From Isoetes taiwanensis (taxonomy: Eukaryota; Streptophyta; Lycopodiopsida; Isoetales; Isoetaceae): a stretch of DNA of 64,000 bases. The notes beneath the pieces are model-generated. The model did not search any database and had not been told where the DNA came from. It was given only the letters and a program-made list of their open reading frames with translations. The stretch is taken from the NCBI GenBank assembly GCA_021234155.1, contig JAJEKV010000046.1:8499012-8563011 (forward strand), read 5' to 3'. How positions within the stretch are numbered: the stretch's first letter is position 1; each line of letters begins with the position of its first letter. Both the position numbers and the translations under genes were made by a program. This document shows positions 32,950 through 44,065 of the stretch, piece by piece.

Positions 32950-33581
32950 GTTCATGGGAATGGAAAAAAAAAAGGTGGGAAAGGAGGCACTAGTAGGTGG
33001 CAGGGGCATAGGTCAAAGGCGGAGGCAGGGCTGAAGCTTCTACTCTGGCAGCTATGGCGGACGGGCGAGCTCGAGGCGAGGCGTTAAGCGGAAGAGAAAA
33101 GCAAAAAAATAACCGTCACTTTTTTTTTTTTTTAAGTTCAATTTTTTTTTGTCAAAACTTTTTTTTTCTTTAATTTATACGGCGGCGGAATATGTGTTTT
33201 TCTACGCCGGGCACCGCTGGATTTATACGTGTTTCTCTCTGGATTCTAAGGTGTCCAAAGTATAGCGGCGCCTGACCGTTTGCTACCATTTCGATGCCGG
33301 GTGTCGATGTTCCTAGGGTAATTGGACCATGCCCGACAATTTGGTGCAAAAATCTCATCCACCCAAGCTACCTGTATTGGAACATGCGAACCTCCTGCTT
33401 CACCATCTAAACCTACTTACCCTGCTGGGAAACACTCTACTGCTCAACTAATTTAATCCTCCCATAACTGGGTCAATCCACATGCTAAGTACAGAATTGA
33501 GATACTTTAACCTAAGACAAAGTCTTGCAAACTAACGAGTTAGACTATGGTCAGTGGAATGATTTGGTCTACCAAAATCAT

Positions 33582-33593
33582 GCTCTGATACCA
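33582..33593 (-). promoter_or_regulatory. Primer-binding site of element B, tRNA-iMet
   Basis: The minus strand reads TGGTATCAGAGC, the exact initiator tRNA-Met complement, one base after the 5' LTR end (33595). Confidence 0.9.
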
Positions 33594-33594
33594 C

Positions 33595-35037
33595 TGTGAC
33601 GCTCCCAGAATCTATACGATGCTTCCATCGTACAAATACGGGAATTCCCCTCCCGTGGCGACTACATCACCATGGTCGGGCCCTCCGTCATACTCGGACC
33701 ACTTGGGATGGCCAAGTGTCCGTGCGAGGAACACGGAGGTGTCATTCGTCCCACGTCCTCTATAGGAATCCTATACAACGGAAGCGTACATACATGTTAG
33801 CATACAACAATCATGCTGAAATAATATACCACCACGAAGGGTGGCCCATCCATCATCATCAACGAAAAGACACTACAAGTATAAGTACCATAAGTAATAC
33901 ATCATGACAGGGGCACTACCCGGGGCTCAGACTCCATGGGGTCAACTGACGGTCAGGGCCTCAGGATATCAGCAGACGGAAGTATAGCATGGCGTGGGCC
34001 GGCATAAGACAATGGCTAGGTAGTTCACTCCATCCGCCCCTCCTGTGCACACTTTGCAAATAGGCTGAAACGGGCTATGGCATGATTGTAGCCTTCCAGA
34101 GACGTAATCTCATAGAATCACCCTATGAGACTAATCCGGGTTACATCTCCCGATTCGATGAGGCAGGTCAGAGAAGTGTCTCCTCTCCGAACATAATGGA
34201 TCCCTGGGTATGCTAGAGAATATGTGCCACTAGGCGCACACACAGCCTTACCCGACTTGAACCCCCCAAAATCCATGGACCACCAGGCACACCCATCGAG
34301 CCTAGGACATCCATATAGGCACGTGTCCTGCGACCTAGGACGTGTCGGACCCATACCCGGCCCTAAACGCGAGGACCGACTATAAGCCTACCACACTGTA
34401 GGAGTCTTGTAGCCACGCTAGGCAAGACTCCATCCCCATTTCACCATTATGCTCGTTGTCTGGTGTTGATCCAATATAGCATCCACAGCCAGGTGGGCTC
34501 TTGTGCACAGGCCGCAATTATTGGGTTTTAAGGGTTCTAGCTAGAAACATCTCTAGTTCTAGGAAGCTTTTAGGTCTCTACCCTTCCCTTAACCCCCAAT
34601 ACATGGAAGGAGCAGAAAGAAGAATATAAACACCATCAACGTATCCATCATCATCATAATAACATATAAAGAGAGGATTTAACCATTCCATCTACTCAAA
34701 GAAGTGTTAGCGAAAATACAAGCTATCTAAGGACTAACCAGTCTCCTGGCTGGACCCATTATCTCGAAAGGCCTCTATTCTTTAGGTCTGTTTACAAGAA
34801 CTGGTAGTTGCTCTTCCTCTCCTCTTCCCCAAATCGATTTTGGGGCAGAAATGGGGGTAGGACCCCACCTAATTAATCTAATTAGGTTATTTATCCACTA
34901 ATATTTTGAGCATAGCTAATAAAATCCCTTTTAGGTAAACCCAAGTTATCCCCTATTGACACTTAGGGGCCTAGTTAGATACTGGTGACGTGTCATGGTA
35001 TGCATACGTATATCGTATAAATACCTGGAACGTCACG
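33595..35037 (-). repeat. 5' LTR of element B
   Basis: Read on the minus strand it starts (TG)TGACGTTCCAGG, with the second base pair mutated to CG, and ends GCGTCACA. The solo LTR at 49364-50687 is a related full copy. The start is shared with element A's LTR, so the two families are relatives. No 3' LTR was found left of 3571. Confidence 0.85.
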
Positions 35038-35547
35038 TTGCTGCTCTGGAGGCACTAGGTGAGGGCCCCCCTGCTCTAACTCCTTCTGAACCTCAATGTG
35101 GTTAGTTTCATGAAATGTTCAGAAGGTGGCCTCTTCACCCCTTAAGAGGAGCCAGATATCATTTTATCTATCTAAGTTGGATGTCCAGTTTGTATGTTTG
35201 CAAGAACACAAATGTCACAAGGAAGATGCGACAAAGCTTGCAGATATGATCGGCCAATGTTTCAATCTATTAGTGGCAGCAACTGATTGAGTTAGTGCAG
35301 GAGTTATCATAGCTTGGCAGCCTTCGTTGTCAGTCACTTTCACTGTGGTAGATTGCTTTTTTTTTTGAAGAACTGTGTCATCAATATATTAAAAGAATGG
35401 TAATGTTACAAAGCAAGTGAGGAGGAAGGAGAACTGCCCCAAAGAGACAGCGATACCTCGACACTCCACAACAAACTCACAGAAAAACTGCAACTCTACT
35501 GCTGTACAAACCGACCATCACCATCTACAACACCCAAGAAGTCCCGC

Positions 35548-37348
35548 CTAAAATGGCAAACTTCCGCTTCTACTAATCCCGGAACACCGAAAGCTTTGAA
35601 ATAGCTTGTACCGAAGTCGAGGAATCGAGAGGCCGCAGTTCTTCAATCCCCCGAAGATCCACAACCACCGCCGCTTCCAAATCAGCCACAACCAAACCCC
35701 ACGACGGATGCAAGGCTTGTCGCCGCAAGAGCCGCCAAGCACCGAGATACACATGAAGCAAGCAATCTGGCGGCTAGTCAATCTCACTGAAACAGAGCCC
35801 TAACCCAATCCCGGGCAGCCCGCAAGTGAGGACATAAAACCGCACAATGCTCCACGACCTCACGATGAAGGCCACAACAAGGGCAGAGAGGGCTCACACC
35901 CGGCCTAAACCGACTCACAAGGGCATTCACCTTGATACAACGGTGCACCACCTGCCACAGAAGCACCCTAACCTTCGGTGGGGGAAGTGAGCTCCATGTC
36001 CACGTCCAAACCGAGCGCCATCGAGAACCCGGAAGCTGCAGAGACCACTTTCATGAAGGGGGCAGTGTTTCATGAATAGCCGGCCACCGGTAAGAAGACC
36101 GCACAAAGCAAGAAGACACAACATCCCGGATGAACCTTCCAAACCCGCACCACCACATCATCCGAGGGACTACGTGTATGTGTAGCGAATACTTCCCCGC
36201 CACGCATTCCCGTGATAGCCCGTCCACGCCCTTAGGGCTAAAAGCGAGCTCGAAGAACTCCCATGAAGCTAGCTAACCACCCCAATACCAATCCTCCAAG
36301 GTGAGCACTGGCCAGCTTCGCCTCCAACGAACTCGCACAGGTCCGAGAGCATGCACAGTGGCAGCCAAGGGCAATTGCGCAGGGGGTAGAGGAACCCACA
36401 AGAAAGGAGAAGAGTGGTGATAAACTGAGGCGTAATCTAGCTGGAAGAGCACACGCAAGGGGATGCATGTGGGAAAGGCCGGAGACCATACAACAGTGCC
36501 CAGGGCAACTCCACATGCCTGAGAGGGCTTTCCAAATGCTACACAATGGCGAAGAGATCGCAACAACAGCCAAGACCAGGAGAGAAGATGCTCCATCCTG
36601 CAGAATGCTCCAAACAAACTTGGAGACCAACACCTTACTATGCAGCGCCAAATCCAGAATGGCCAAGCCCCCATCCTCTCGGGGGCGGAGACACTTCCAC
36701 CAAGCCACTTTAACAACTGCCCCTTCATCATCCCCGCCCCACACAAAATTTCGAACAATCTTATCCAAAGCCTGTATCTTACCCTCAGGAGCTAGCATCG
36801 CAGATGTCTTTCAGATACACATGAGTGCTACAAAGTAACCGACTTGGCAATAGTGATCCTACCTGCCATGGACAACTTGCTACCCTTCCACCAATTGAGG
36901 TGTTTCTGCAACCCCTGCAAAATCTCATCCCACACCCTCCCCATGGAAACATCCCCTCCAAAGGGAATACCCAATAGCTTAGTACACACATTACCTGGAA
37001 GCACCTGCCAAGGAAACAGAGCCAAACAAGGGGGAGGCGGAGTCAGTTGGGCCCATAATGCGGAGCACTTACCCCAATTCAGAAGAATGCCCGAGGCCAA
37101 GGAGAAAGTATCCAACAAACCCTTCACATTCTGCAAATTCCTCTCTTCTGCCACCAAGAAGAGGAAAGTGTCATCGGCAAACTGGTTAATAATCTGCTGA
37201 CTACCATCCTGCATCCGAAGCCCATCCACCATGCCCTCCTCCACTGCAGCCAAAAACAACTGAGACAGTGCCTCCGCCACAATCGTAAACAAAAACGGCG
37301 CCAAAGGGCACCCCTGACGCACCCTTCTGCCTAAGGAGAAAAAGGCGG
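35548..37348 (-). pseudogene. LINE ORF2, C-terminal half (RT palm end, thumb, zf-RVT)
   Basis: The 36828-37322 frame begins RQGCPLAPFLFTIVAEALSQ. It contains INQFADDTFLF, the RT catalytic F-A-D-D box, followed by GLLDTFSLASGILLNWGKC. 36238-36798 continues the thumb region in two frames. 35784-35966 holds the zinc-binding segment LLWQVVHRCIKVNAL...CPCCG...VEHC, a zf-RVT domain typical of plant L1. Frame changes and stops separate the pieces. The N-terminal half is at 44404-46306. Confidence 0.85.
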
Positions 37349-37353
37349 AGGGT

Positions 37354-37723
37354 TGTTGGGGTGGTCACCACTCACCACACTCGTCACCACTCACCACACT
37401 CGTCACCATCACCACACTCGTCACCATTCACCACACTCGTCACCACTCACCACACTCATCATATACCGTATATAGAGTGATATACGCGCATGCACGTGTG
37501 CAGAATTTTTGCACGTATGCATTATGGAGGTATGATCATGAGAGTATTATCTGAGCAGAGAGAGAAGAACAGAGAGAGACGGTGTATTGAGAGAGAGGAT
37601 TTTGCTTGATCTAGCTATGGAGATGAGGATTCTTTGTGTTGTGCATTGCCTTGTTCTGATAGATTGAGCTCGGATTGTTGGGTTTTTCATCCTTCTTGCA
37701 AGGTTAGAGTCCAGGCTCTAACA
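37354..37723 (+). repeat. 5' LTR of element C
   Basis: 370 bases. It begins with five units of a caccactcaccacactcgt minisatellite. A TATA-like 'tataccgtatatag' lies at 37461-37474. It is nearly identical to the 3' LTR apart from two fewer repeat units there. Confidence 0.92.
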
Positions 37724-37724
37724 A

Positions 37725-37740
37725 TTTGGCGACCACGGTG
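37725..37740 (+). promoter_or_regulatory. Putative primer-binding site of element C
   Basis: TTTGGCGACCACGGTG follows the LTR by one base, where a PBS belongs. I cannot name the tRNA with certainty. The segment is mirrored as a reverse complement just before the 3' LTR (44051-44064). Confidence 0.5.
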
Positions 37741-37913
37741 CTCGACAGACCATTGATCGGCAAGAATTTCCATTGGAAAAGGAATTGTTACCATTGGTAT
37801 TGGTGATCGTCGGTAAAGAACGACACCATTGTGAAAGGAGCAATTTCTTGTGTGAAGGGGATTTTGCCGTAAGTGATTTGCGGTGCAAAATTTGACAAGG
37901 GGAGCATAGTTTT

Positions 37914-40900
37914 ATGCCCAAGAGAAGTAAGAAGGAGATTCCACCAAGCTCCATCGTAACAAGAAGAGGACCGGTGAGTCAATCTTTGGGCTCAAAATTG
38001 CATCAAGATTCAATTTCGTTTTCAGATTTGGGAGCAGATCTGGGGTCTAGTTCTCAGATCCAGGAGGTTTTGATTCCATTTACCGATCTAGACGGTAATC
38101 CAATTTCGTTTTTCAAATTGAAGGGAGATTCAATTTCGTTTTTCCAATTTCAAGAAACCCAAGAAGAGGCAGAGATGGCTGTATTACCACCTATGGTATG
38201 GGGTTTTCAGACAATGGGGATTCCAAAGTTTGATGATCTGGTGGATCGGGATCCTTTGAAGCATATTGTGAAGTTTGAGAGGTATTGCCAGCAATGTAAG
38301 TTACCGGCTACTGATTACTTGCTTTGGTTTCATAGTTCTTTGCAAGATTCAGTGGAGGAATGGGCACAAACTCAGCCAGATACACTGACATATCAGGAAT
38401 TAAAGGAAGCTTTCATTGCTAATTATCAAGAAGTTCATGGTAAGGATAAGACTATGGAAAGGTGGACCAATTTCACACAAAAGGAAGATGAATCAATTAG
38501 AGAGTATAATCAGAGGTATATTGCGGTTCTCAAAGCCGTGGTTCATTGGAAGATTGCAAGGAGTGATGAAATGGATATTCAATGGTATGTGAAGGGGCTG
38601 AAACGAGCTATTGCTCATAAGGTGAAGGCTAAACAGCCTACAACATTGTCAGAGGCACAAAAGTATGCTCTCAAGGCTGAAGATAAGCTGGGATACATTC
38701 ATGAAGTTGCTGCTCCAGAGCATAAAACAGAGGATGTTGCAGCCAAGATTTCTAAGCTTACAATTGGTGAGAAGCCAAGGGAGGTTCAGTTTCTTACTTG
38801 TGAGTATTGTGGGTCTATTGGGCATTCTGATACTACATGTAGATTGCTGAAATTCTGCTCAAGATGCCAAATAAAGGGCCATAATGATCAAGAATGTAGG
38901 GAGAAGAGATTCTTTGAGAGGGCCAATCCGGTATTTGCTGTTATGCAACAAGCACCATCTATTCCTATTCAACCAATGCAAGCAGCACCTATCATACCAC
39001 AAGTTCCAATGATGCCACAAGCTCCAATTGCCCAACAAGTTCCAATGGGTTCCACACCAATGATGCAGCCAAAACAGGGATGGTATCCAAGTAAGGCTCA
39101 TTTATATTGCAAGTTATGTGATAAATTCAAGCACGATGAGACTACTTGTTGGAAAATCCATGGGAAACCAGAATGGGCAACCAACAAGTATCCACCAAAG
39201 CAGCAAGTGTTTGAATCAGTACCTCTTCCTAATAATGATGTTCGCATTCAAGATGCAAAGTACATTGATAATCCTCAAGTTAAGGCTCTTATTGAGGAGC
39301 TTAAAAAGCAGGAGAAGGCAAAATCAGTAGTAAATTGTGGATTTGTTGAGGTAGACAGTGACCCATTTCAGCAAGAAGAAGAGATTGGAGAAGTAAATGC
39401 GGTTACAAGATCACAAAAGGTGGTGCAAGAACCAAGAGTAGTGCCAATTGTGGAGAAGACTAAGACCTCTTTTCCAAAGGCTTTGAAGGAACAAGCTTTG
39501 AAGGTATCAGCACCTAAGAAGGTGCAATTCAATGTGCTGCCCACAGAACAGTTTCAGTCTATAGAAGAAAATCAGCCCATAGTAATGCCTCCTATGGTGG
39601 ATGAGGCAATTCAAAATGAAGATGATGTGATCAGCCAAGTTTTGGCCACTAAAGTTACACTTACTTTGGAGCAATTGATGCATTATTCTCCAAATTTGTT
39701 GCAAGAGTTAGAAGGAAGAACAAAATCAGAAATTTCAGTCCAACAAATCATATCAAATGATACTGACAAGAGGAGAATAGAGCCACCAGCCCGCCAATCC
39801 AAGGATCCTGGGCCATTTCTTTGTGATGTGAGTATTAATGGATATCTAATCAAAGAGGCCAACATAGATACCGGCAGTGGAGTGAATGTAATGCCTTACC
39901 ACATAATGCTTCAAGTTGGATTGAAAATGATGGAACCGACAACTATGATGCTCAAAGCATTCAATCAAATGAAGGTGCAGCCTATGGGAGTCATAAGAAA
40001 TGTTTTATGTAAGGTTTATGAGGTGGAAGCAATCTTGGATTTCATGGTTTTGAAATTTCCAGAGAGTGTGCATGCTGAAACTTATACTTTGTTGCTGAGT
40101 CGTACATGGTTAGATGCCGTACAAGCTGAGACTTCATGGAGGAAGCGCGAAATGAACATCTTTCAAGGAGAACACAAGGTTACTATTGATCATCCTCTGA
40201 AATTAGCAAAAGGTACCTTTCTTTGCAATCCTTCTTTGAGCAGCCCGCAGTTAGAAATCAGCAAAGAGAATGCTATGGTGTCAGGGCAGCAAGGTCTTAG
40301 TTGTTTTCATGTCTTGGAAGTGGGTGACATGGAAGATAAGACTTTGTACAAGTGGTTAAAAGGTACCCAAATTTCAGAAATATGTCGTTTACAGCAGCAA
40401 GTTGCCGATAAGTATATCCAAAGACTTGAAAGTATTGGTGAAGATGAGTTACAAGAGACTCTTGTGAACATGCAGGAAGAGTCCATTCAAAGACCCATTG
40501 GGGAGACTTTGTTTCAGCAAGGAATTGATCAAGATCAAGTAGAGATGTTGATTTTGACATCAAGCATGGATGGGGTAAACAGAAATCAGCCCACTATACA
40601 AGTACAAGAAGCTTGGTGGCATGCGCACATTCTGGAGGATGAGGTAAATCAGATCAGTCCATATTCACCACAATCATTACAGTCACCACATGCACCAAAT
40701 TCATCACAATCATCACATCCACCACATCCATTACAGTCACCACAGTCATCACACGCACCACATTCATCACTGTCACCACATTTACCACATTCGTCACCAC
40801 ACTCACCACCTTCATTACAGTCACCACATTCAGTCAAGAACATCAATATTTCTCAAGGAAATCAAGAAGAATTGGTTATTATTGGAGGCGATCTTACTCA

Positions 40901-41753
40901 AGAAGAGGAACGTGATTTGATATCTTTGTTAAGAGAATTCAGGGATGTTTTGGCAAGAAATTACAAAGAATTGAAAGGCATTCCACCAGAGGTTGTGGTT
41001 CATACCATTGATTTGAAACAAGGCTCAAAACCAGTCCAACAAGCTCAAAGGAGAATGAGTCCAGCAATAGAGGAGCAAGTAAAGGTTGAAGTTATGAAGC
41101 TTTTGGAGGCAGGATTTATTGTACCAGTGCCAAATTCAGATTGGATCAATTCTATTGTACCAGTGAGAAAGCCAAATAACTCAATCCGAGTATGCATTGA
41201 TTACAGGGATCTCAACAAAGCTACCAAAAGAGATCATTTTCCTACACCATTCATAGACACTTTGCTGGATATTGTTGCAGGAAATCAGGCCTACTCTTTC
41301 TTGGATGGTTACTCAGGATATAATCAGATCCAAATCTATCCACCACATCAAGCAATGACGGCTTTTCGAACACCTTTTGGCATCTATGCTTATAAGGTAT
41401 TACCTTTCGGCCTCACAAATGCTCCAGCCACATTTCAGCGAGCTATGACCTATGCTTTTCATGACATTTTAGACTTTTTGAGAGTCTTTATAGATGACTT
41501 AACAGTGTTTTCGAATCCAAGAAGGGATCACTTGGATTATCTCAGAAAAGTTCTTGAAAGATGCCGATTGTATGGCATAAGTTTGAATCCTGCTAAGTGT
41601 ATTTTCTTCACTAGAGGAGGAAAACTATTGGGCAATTATGTTTCAGAAAAGGGATTACAAGTGGATCATGGTAAGATTGCGAGCCTTGGAGAAGGTCAAA
41701 CCACCTACAAATGTATCCCAAGTGAGAAGCTTATATGGCCAACTCAGTTTTAG
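37914..41753 (+). CDS. Element C Gag-protease-RT polyprotein, 1279 aa
   Basis: Capsid-like N-terminal region: WAQTQPDTLTYQELKEAFI and REYNQRYIAVLKAV, residues about 160-215. Three CCHC-type zinc knuckles follow: CEYCGSIGHSDTTC at about 296, CSRCQIKGHNDQEC at about 316, CKLCDKFKHDETTC at about 400. An aspartic protease with DTGSG sits near 652. A Ser/His/Pro-rich low-complexity insert lies at about 917-977. The RT has CIDYRDLNKAT (about 1095), FLDGYSGYNQIQI, LPFGLTNAPATFQR, and a catalytic FIDD box at about 1192. The frame ends in the RT thumb, where a one-base change shifts to the overlapping downstream frame at about 41676. That is an unusual place for programmed frameshifting, so a recent mutation is more likely. 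The protein would replicate and package the element. Confidence 0.9.
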   Translation: MPKRSKKEIPPSSIVTRRGPVSQSLGSKLHQDSISFSDLGADLGSSSQIQEVLIPFTDLDGNPISFFKLKGDSISFFQFQETQEEAEMAVLPPMVWGFQTMGIPKFDDLVDRDPLKHIVKFERYCQQCKLPATDYLLWFHSSLQDSVEEWAQTQPDTLTYQELKEAFIANYQEVHGKDKTMERWTNFTQKEDESIREYNQRYIAVLKAVVHWKIARSDEMDIQWYVKGLKRAIAHKVKAKQPTTLSEAQKYALKAEDKLGYIHEVAAPEHKTEDVAAKISKLTIGEKPREVQFLTCEYCGSIGHSDTTCRLLKFCSRCQIKGHNDQECREKRFFERANPVFAVMQQAPSIPIQPMQAAPIIPQVPMMPQAPIAQQVPMGSTPMMQPKQGWYPSKAHLYCKLCDKFKHDETTCWKIHGKPEWATNKYPPKQQVFESVPLPNNDVRIQDAKYIDNPQVKALIEELKKQEKAKSVVNCGFVEVDSDPFQQEEEIGEVNAVTRSQKVVQEPRVVPIVEKTKTSFPKALKEQALKVSAPKKVQFNVLPTEQFQSIEENQPIVMPPMVDEAIQNEDDVISQVLATKVTLTLEQLMHYSPNLLQELEGRTKSEISVQQIISNDTDKRRIEPPARQSKDPGPFLCDVSINGYLIKEANIDTGSGVNVMPYHIMLQVGLKMMEPTTMMLKAFNQMKVQPMGVIRNVLCKVYEVEAILDFMVLKFPESVHAETYTLLLSRTWLDAVQAETSWRKREMNIFQGEHKVTIDHPLKLAKGTFLCNPSLSSPQLEISKENAMVSGQQGLSCFHVLEVGDMEDKTLYKWLKGTQISEICRLQQQVADKYIQRLESIGEDELQETLVNMQEESIQRPIGETLFQQGIDQDQVEMLILTSSMDGVNRNQPTIQVQEAWWHAHILEDEVNQISPYSPQSLQSPHAPNSSQSSHPPHPLQSPQSSHAPHSSLSPHLPHSSPHSPPSLQSPHSVKNINISQGNQEELVIIGGDLTQEEERDLISLLREFRDVLARNYKELKGIPPEVVVHTIDLKQGSKPVQQAQRRMSPAIEEQVKVEVMKLLEAGFIVPVPNSDWINSIVPVRKPNNSIRVCIDYRDLNKATKRDHFPTPFIDTLLDIVAGNQAYSFLDGYSGYNQIQIYPPHQAMTAFRTPFGIYAYKVLPFGLTNAPATFQRAMTYAFHDILDFLRVFIDDLTVFSNPRRDHLDYLRKVLERCRLYGISLNPAKCIFFTRGGKLLGNYVSEKGLQVDHGKIASLGEGQTTYKCIPSEKLIWPTQF
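40662..40842 (+). repeat. Coding minisatellite (Ser/His/Pro-rich) in element C
   Basis: Repeated 'tcaccaca(t/c)' wording ('catcaccacactcacc'-like) is translated as PHSSQSPH-type repeats. It closely recalls the non-coding minisatellite in the same element's LTR. Confidence 0.75.
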
Positions 41754-43650
41754 TAGGAGGTATTTGCATAATTTTGCTAAAGTAACCCAGCCACTTGTGG
41801 ATTGTATGAAGCCAGGGCAGCATTTTAGATGGAAGGAAGATGCTCAAGAAGCATTTGAATGGTGCCTTGCACAATTAAAAGAGAGAACTTTGCTGATTCC
41901 TCCAAGAATGAGTGAGCCATTTCATTTATTCTTTACAGTTTGGGAGCAAGCTTTGGCTGTCACACTATGTCAGAAAAATCAGCAAAAGCATTATGATGTG
42001 AATTACTATGCTAGCAGGGTGTTAACTCCACAAGAGCAGAAATGGACTTATGTAGAGCATCTTGGGTTAGCATTGAAGTGGGCCTTGAATAAATTTAGAC
42101 ATTATCTTCTTCCTTCACAATGGAATTCAGCAAATGTACAGTATGTTTACATTCATATGGATATCAACCCATTGCCATGCATCTATAATAAGACTGTCCA
42201 AGATTCTAAGTTTACAAGATGGGCTCTTATCATACAAGAATTTGAATTGAAGTATGTTAAGATGGCTCAAGGAGCTCATAATCCAAGTTCCTATTTGAGT
42301 AGTGGTGCTGAAATAGAAGAGGAAACAGACCAGCCAGTAGCAGTTCCAGATAATGGCGTATTACAAGGGTTCATTGAAACTGTGGATCTTTGGTATGCCA
42401 ATATATACAGGTATTTACAAGATCAGACTTATCCTTCATCATTTTCAAAGCACCAAAAGCATGCTCTTAGAGTGCAAGCAGCTGGTTATGTGGTGCATGA
42501 AGCTATTCTTTATAAGATGACTATGGAATTAAGGTGTGTTGCTGGTCAGCAAACTCATGATTTGTTGCAGCAAGCACATGATTGTCAGGGGCATTTTGCA
42601 GCCAGAACAACAGCTCGGAAGATCCTTCATTGGGGATATTATTGGCCAACTCTTTACAAGGATACTAGAGACTTTGTTAGCAAATGTGAGAAGTGTCAAA
42701 GGCATAAACAATTAACAGGCCACAATAATATGCCATTCCATCCTATTTTGAGCGTTGGTCCATTTCATATGTGGGGATTGGATTACATTGGGCCTATCAA
42801 TCCTCCATCTTCCAAAGGTCATAAGTATATCTTGGCAGCCACATGTATGTTTACAAAGTGGGTAGAAGCAATTCCAGCAAAGCATGCTACAGAAAATACC
42901 ACAGTAAGCTTTCTTTATCACAATTTGATTTCTCGGTTTGGTGTTCCAACCATTCTTTTGTCTGATCGGGGAAGTCATTTCATGGGAAAAGTAGTAGCTC
43001 AGTTAACAGAAAAGATTGGTGTTCAACATGTGCAAGCTTCTGCTTATTATCCACAGGGAAATGGGCAAGCTGAGTCTACTAACAAAATTCTGAAAGCTAT
43101 CTTGGCTAAAACAGTGAAGGATAATAAAAGAAATTGGCATGAAGCCTTGACAGGTGCCTTATGGAGTTTCAGGTGTACTTACAAGTTGGCTACAGGATTT
43201 ACACCATTTGAATTGGTTTATGGAGTGCAAGCTGTGATGCCTATTCATTTGGACATTCCTTTGTGTTCATTTGTGGAGCTACCTTATTATGAGAATTTAG
43301 GAGAAGTTCCAACTCCAAATCAAGTGCATAATAGGATAGATGATTTGTTGCAATTGCAAGAGATGAGACAAGAAGCAGCAGACTTCAATATGAGGCATAA
43401 ACAGAAAGTAAAGCTTATCAAAGACAAGTTACAGGTTGTCAATCCATTTGAGGAAGGGCAGTTGGTGTTGTGCAGGACCACTAAGCAGCATCTATCTAAA
43501 TTTCAAAGCCCATGGGAAGGCCCATTTCTGATTGATAAAGAGGTACCAGGTGGGGCTTTCTACTTGATGACTCCAGAAGGGGAATTATTGCCTAATCCCA
43601 GAAATGGCAAGGATCTCAGGCCTTATTTTGAAAGAGAAGTGCTATTCTAA
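41638..43650 (+). CDS. Element C RT thumb-RNase H-integrase, 670 aa
   Basis: It overlaps the previous frame by 116 bases and continues its RT thumb (PPTNVSQVRSLYGQLSFSRR). The RNase H-like region contains YYASRVLTPQEQKWTYVE. Integrase has the zinc-binding H...H (about 314) and C-x2-C (KCEKCQ, about 350). The catalytic triad is D at about 381 (WGLDYIG), D at about 441 (LLSDRGSHF) and E at about 477 (GQAESTNKIL). The C-terminus has WEGPFLI but no chromodomain. The first Met may not be a real start; the part is probably expressed only as a fusion in an intact relative. Its openness over 2 kb indicates a recent insertion. Confidence 0.9.
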   Translation: MFQKRDYKWIMVRLRALEKVKPPTNVSQVRSLYGQLSFSRRYLHNFAKVTQPLVDCMKPGQHFRWKEDAQEAFEWCLAQLKERTLLIPPRMSEPFHLFFTVWEQALAVTLCQKNQQKHYDVNYYASRVLTPQEQKWTYVEHLGLALKWALNKFRHYLLPSQWNSANVQYVYIHMDINPLPCIYNKTVQDSKFTRWALIIQEFELKYVKMAQGAHNPSSYLSSGAEIEEETDQPVAVPDNGVLQGFIETVDLWYANIYRYLQDQTYPSSFSKHQKHALRVQAAGYVVHEAILYKMTMELRCVAGQQTHDLLQQAHDCQGHFAARTTARKILHWGYYWPTLYKDTRDFVSKCEKCQRHKQLTGHNNMPFHPILSVGPFHMWGLDYIGPINPPSSKGHKYILAATCMFTKWVEAIPAKHATENTTVSFLYHNLISRFGVPTILLSDRGSHFMGKVVAQLTEKIGVQHVQASAYYPQGNGQAESTNKILKAILAKTVKDNKRNWHEALTGALWSFRCTYKLATGFTPFELVYGVQAVMPIHLDIPLCSFVELPYYENLGEVPTPNQVHNRIDDLLQLQEMRQEAADFNMRHKQKVKLIKDKLQVVNPFEEGQLVLCRTTKQHLSKFQSPWEGPFLIDKEVPGGAFYLMTPEGELLPNPRNGKDLRPYFEREVLF

Positions 43651-44065
43651 GGAATTCAGATTTGGTATAGCTCCAATTACAGAGAATTTCTGGAGAACTT
43701 TTGGGTTACAGCAGGTCGTTTTTCTGTAAAAACAGATGGTGACAGTTCAATAATACTTCATCTATCCTACATTACAAGATGCGTTTCGGCGATACGAATC
43801 CAACGAGCTATGGTGCAGGTCAAACGGAGGTCTGGAACTCAAGATATCAGCTTTCAAAGTTTGCCACAGTTACAGAGGCTCTGTTTCGTCACTGTCATTT
43901 TGGACCAGGTTGTTTGTATTAGTCATTTGGATTTGAGGAGGGTATTTTCTTTCTAAACATACATGTAAATGTGTCATTTGGGGACATGTCCCAAGGACCA
44001 TAGTAGTATGTTTTGTTGTGGGTTCTCCGCCACGGAGTGGCACATTTTCCCACTGTGGTCGCCAC
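43651..44065 (+). other. 3' untranslated region of element C
   Basis: There is no gene. An obvious polypurine tract is lacking right before the LTR; instead CACTGTGGTCGCCAC (44051-44065) mirrors the PBS region. Confidence 0.6.

Noticed and set aside
38859-39101. Trp/His/Leu-rich minus-strand ORF
   Set aside because: It is the shadow of the Gln/Pro/Met-rich gag region on the plus strand.
40649-40846. Minus-strand Cys/Gly/Asp-rich ORF resembling a metallothionein
   Set aside because: It is the complement of the Ser/His/Pro coding minisatellite inside a well-supported pol frame.
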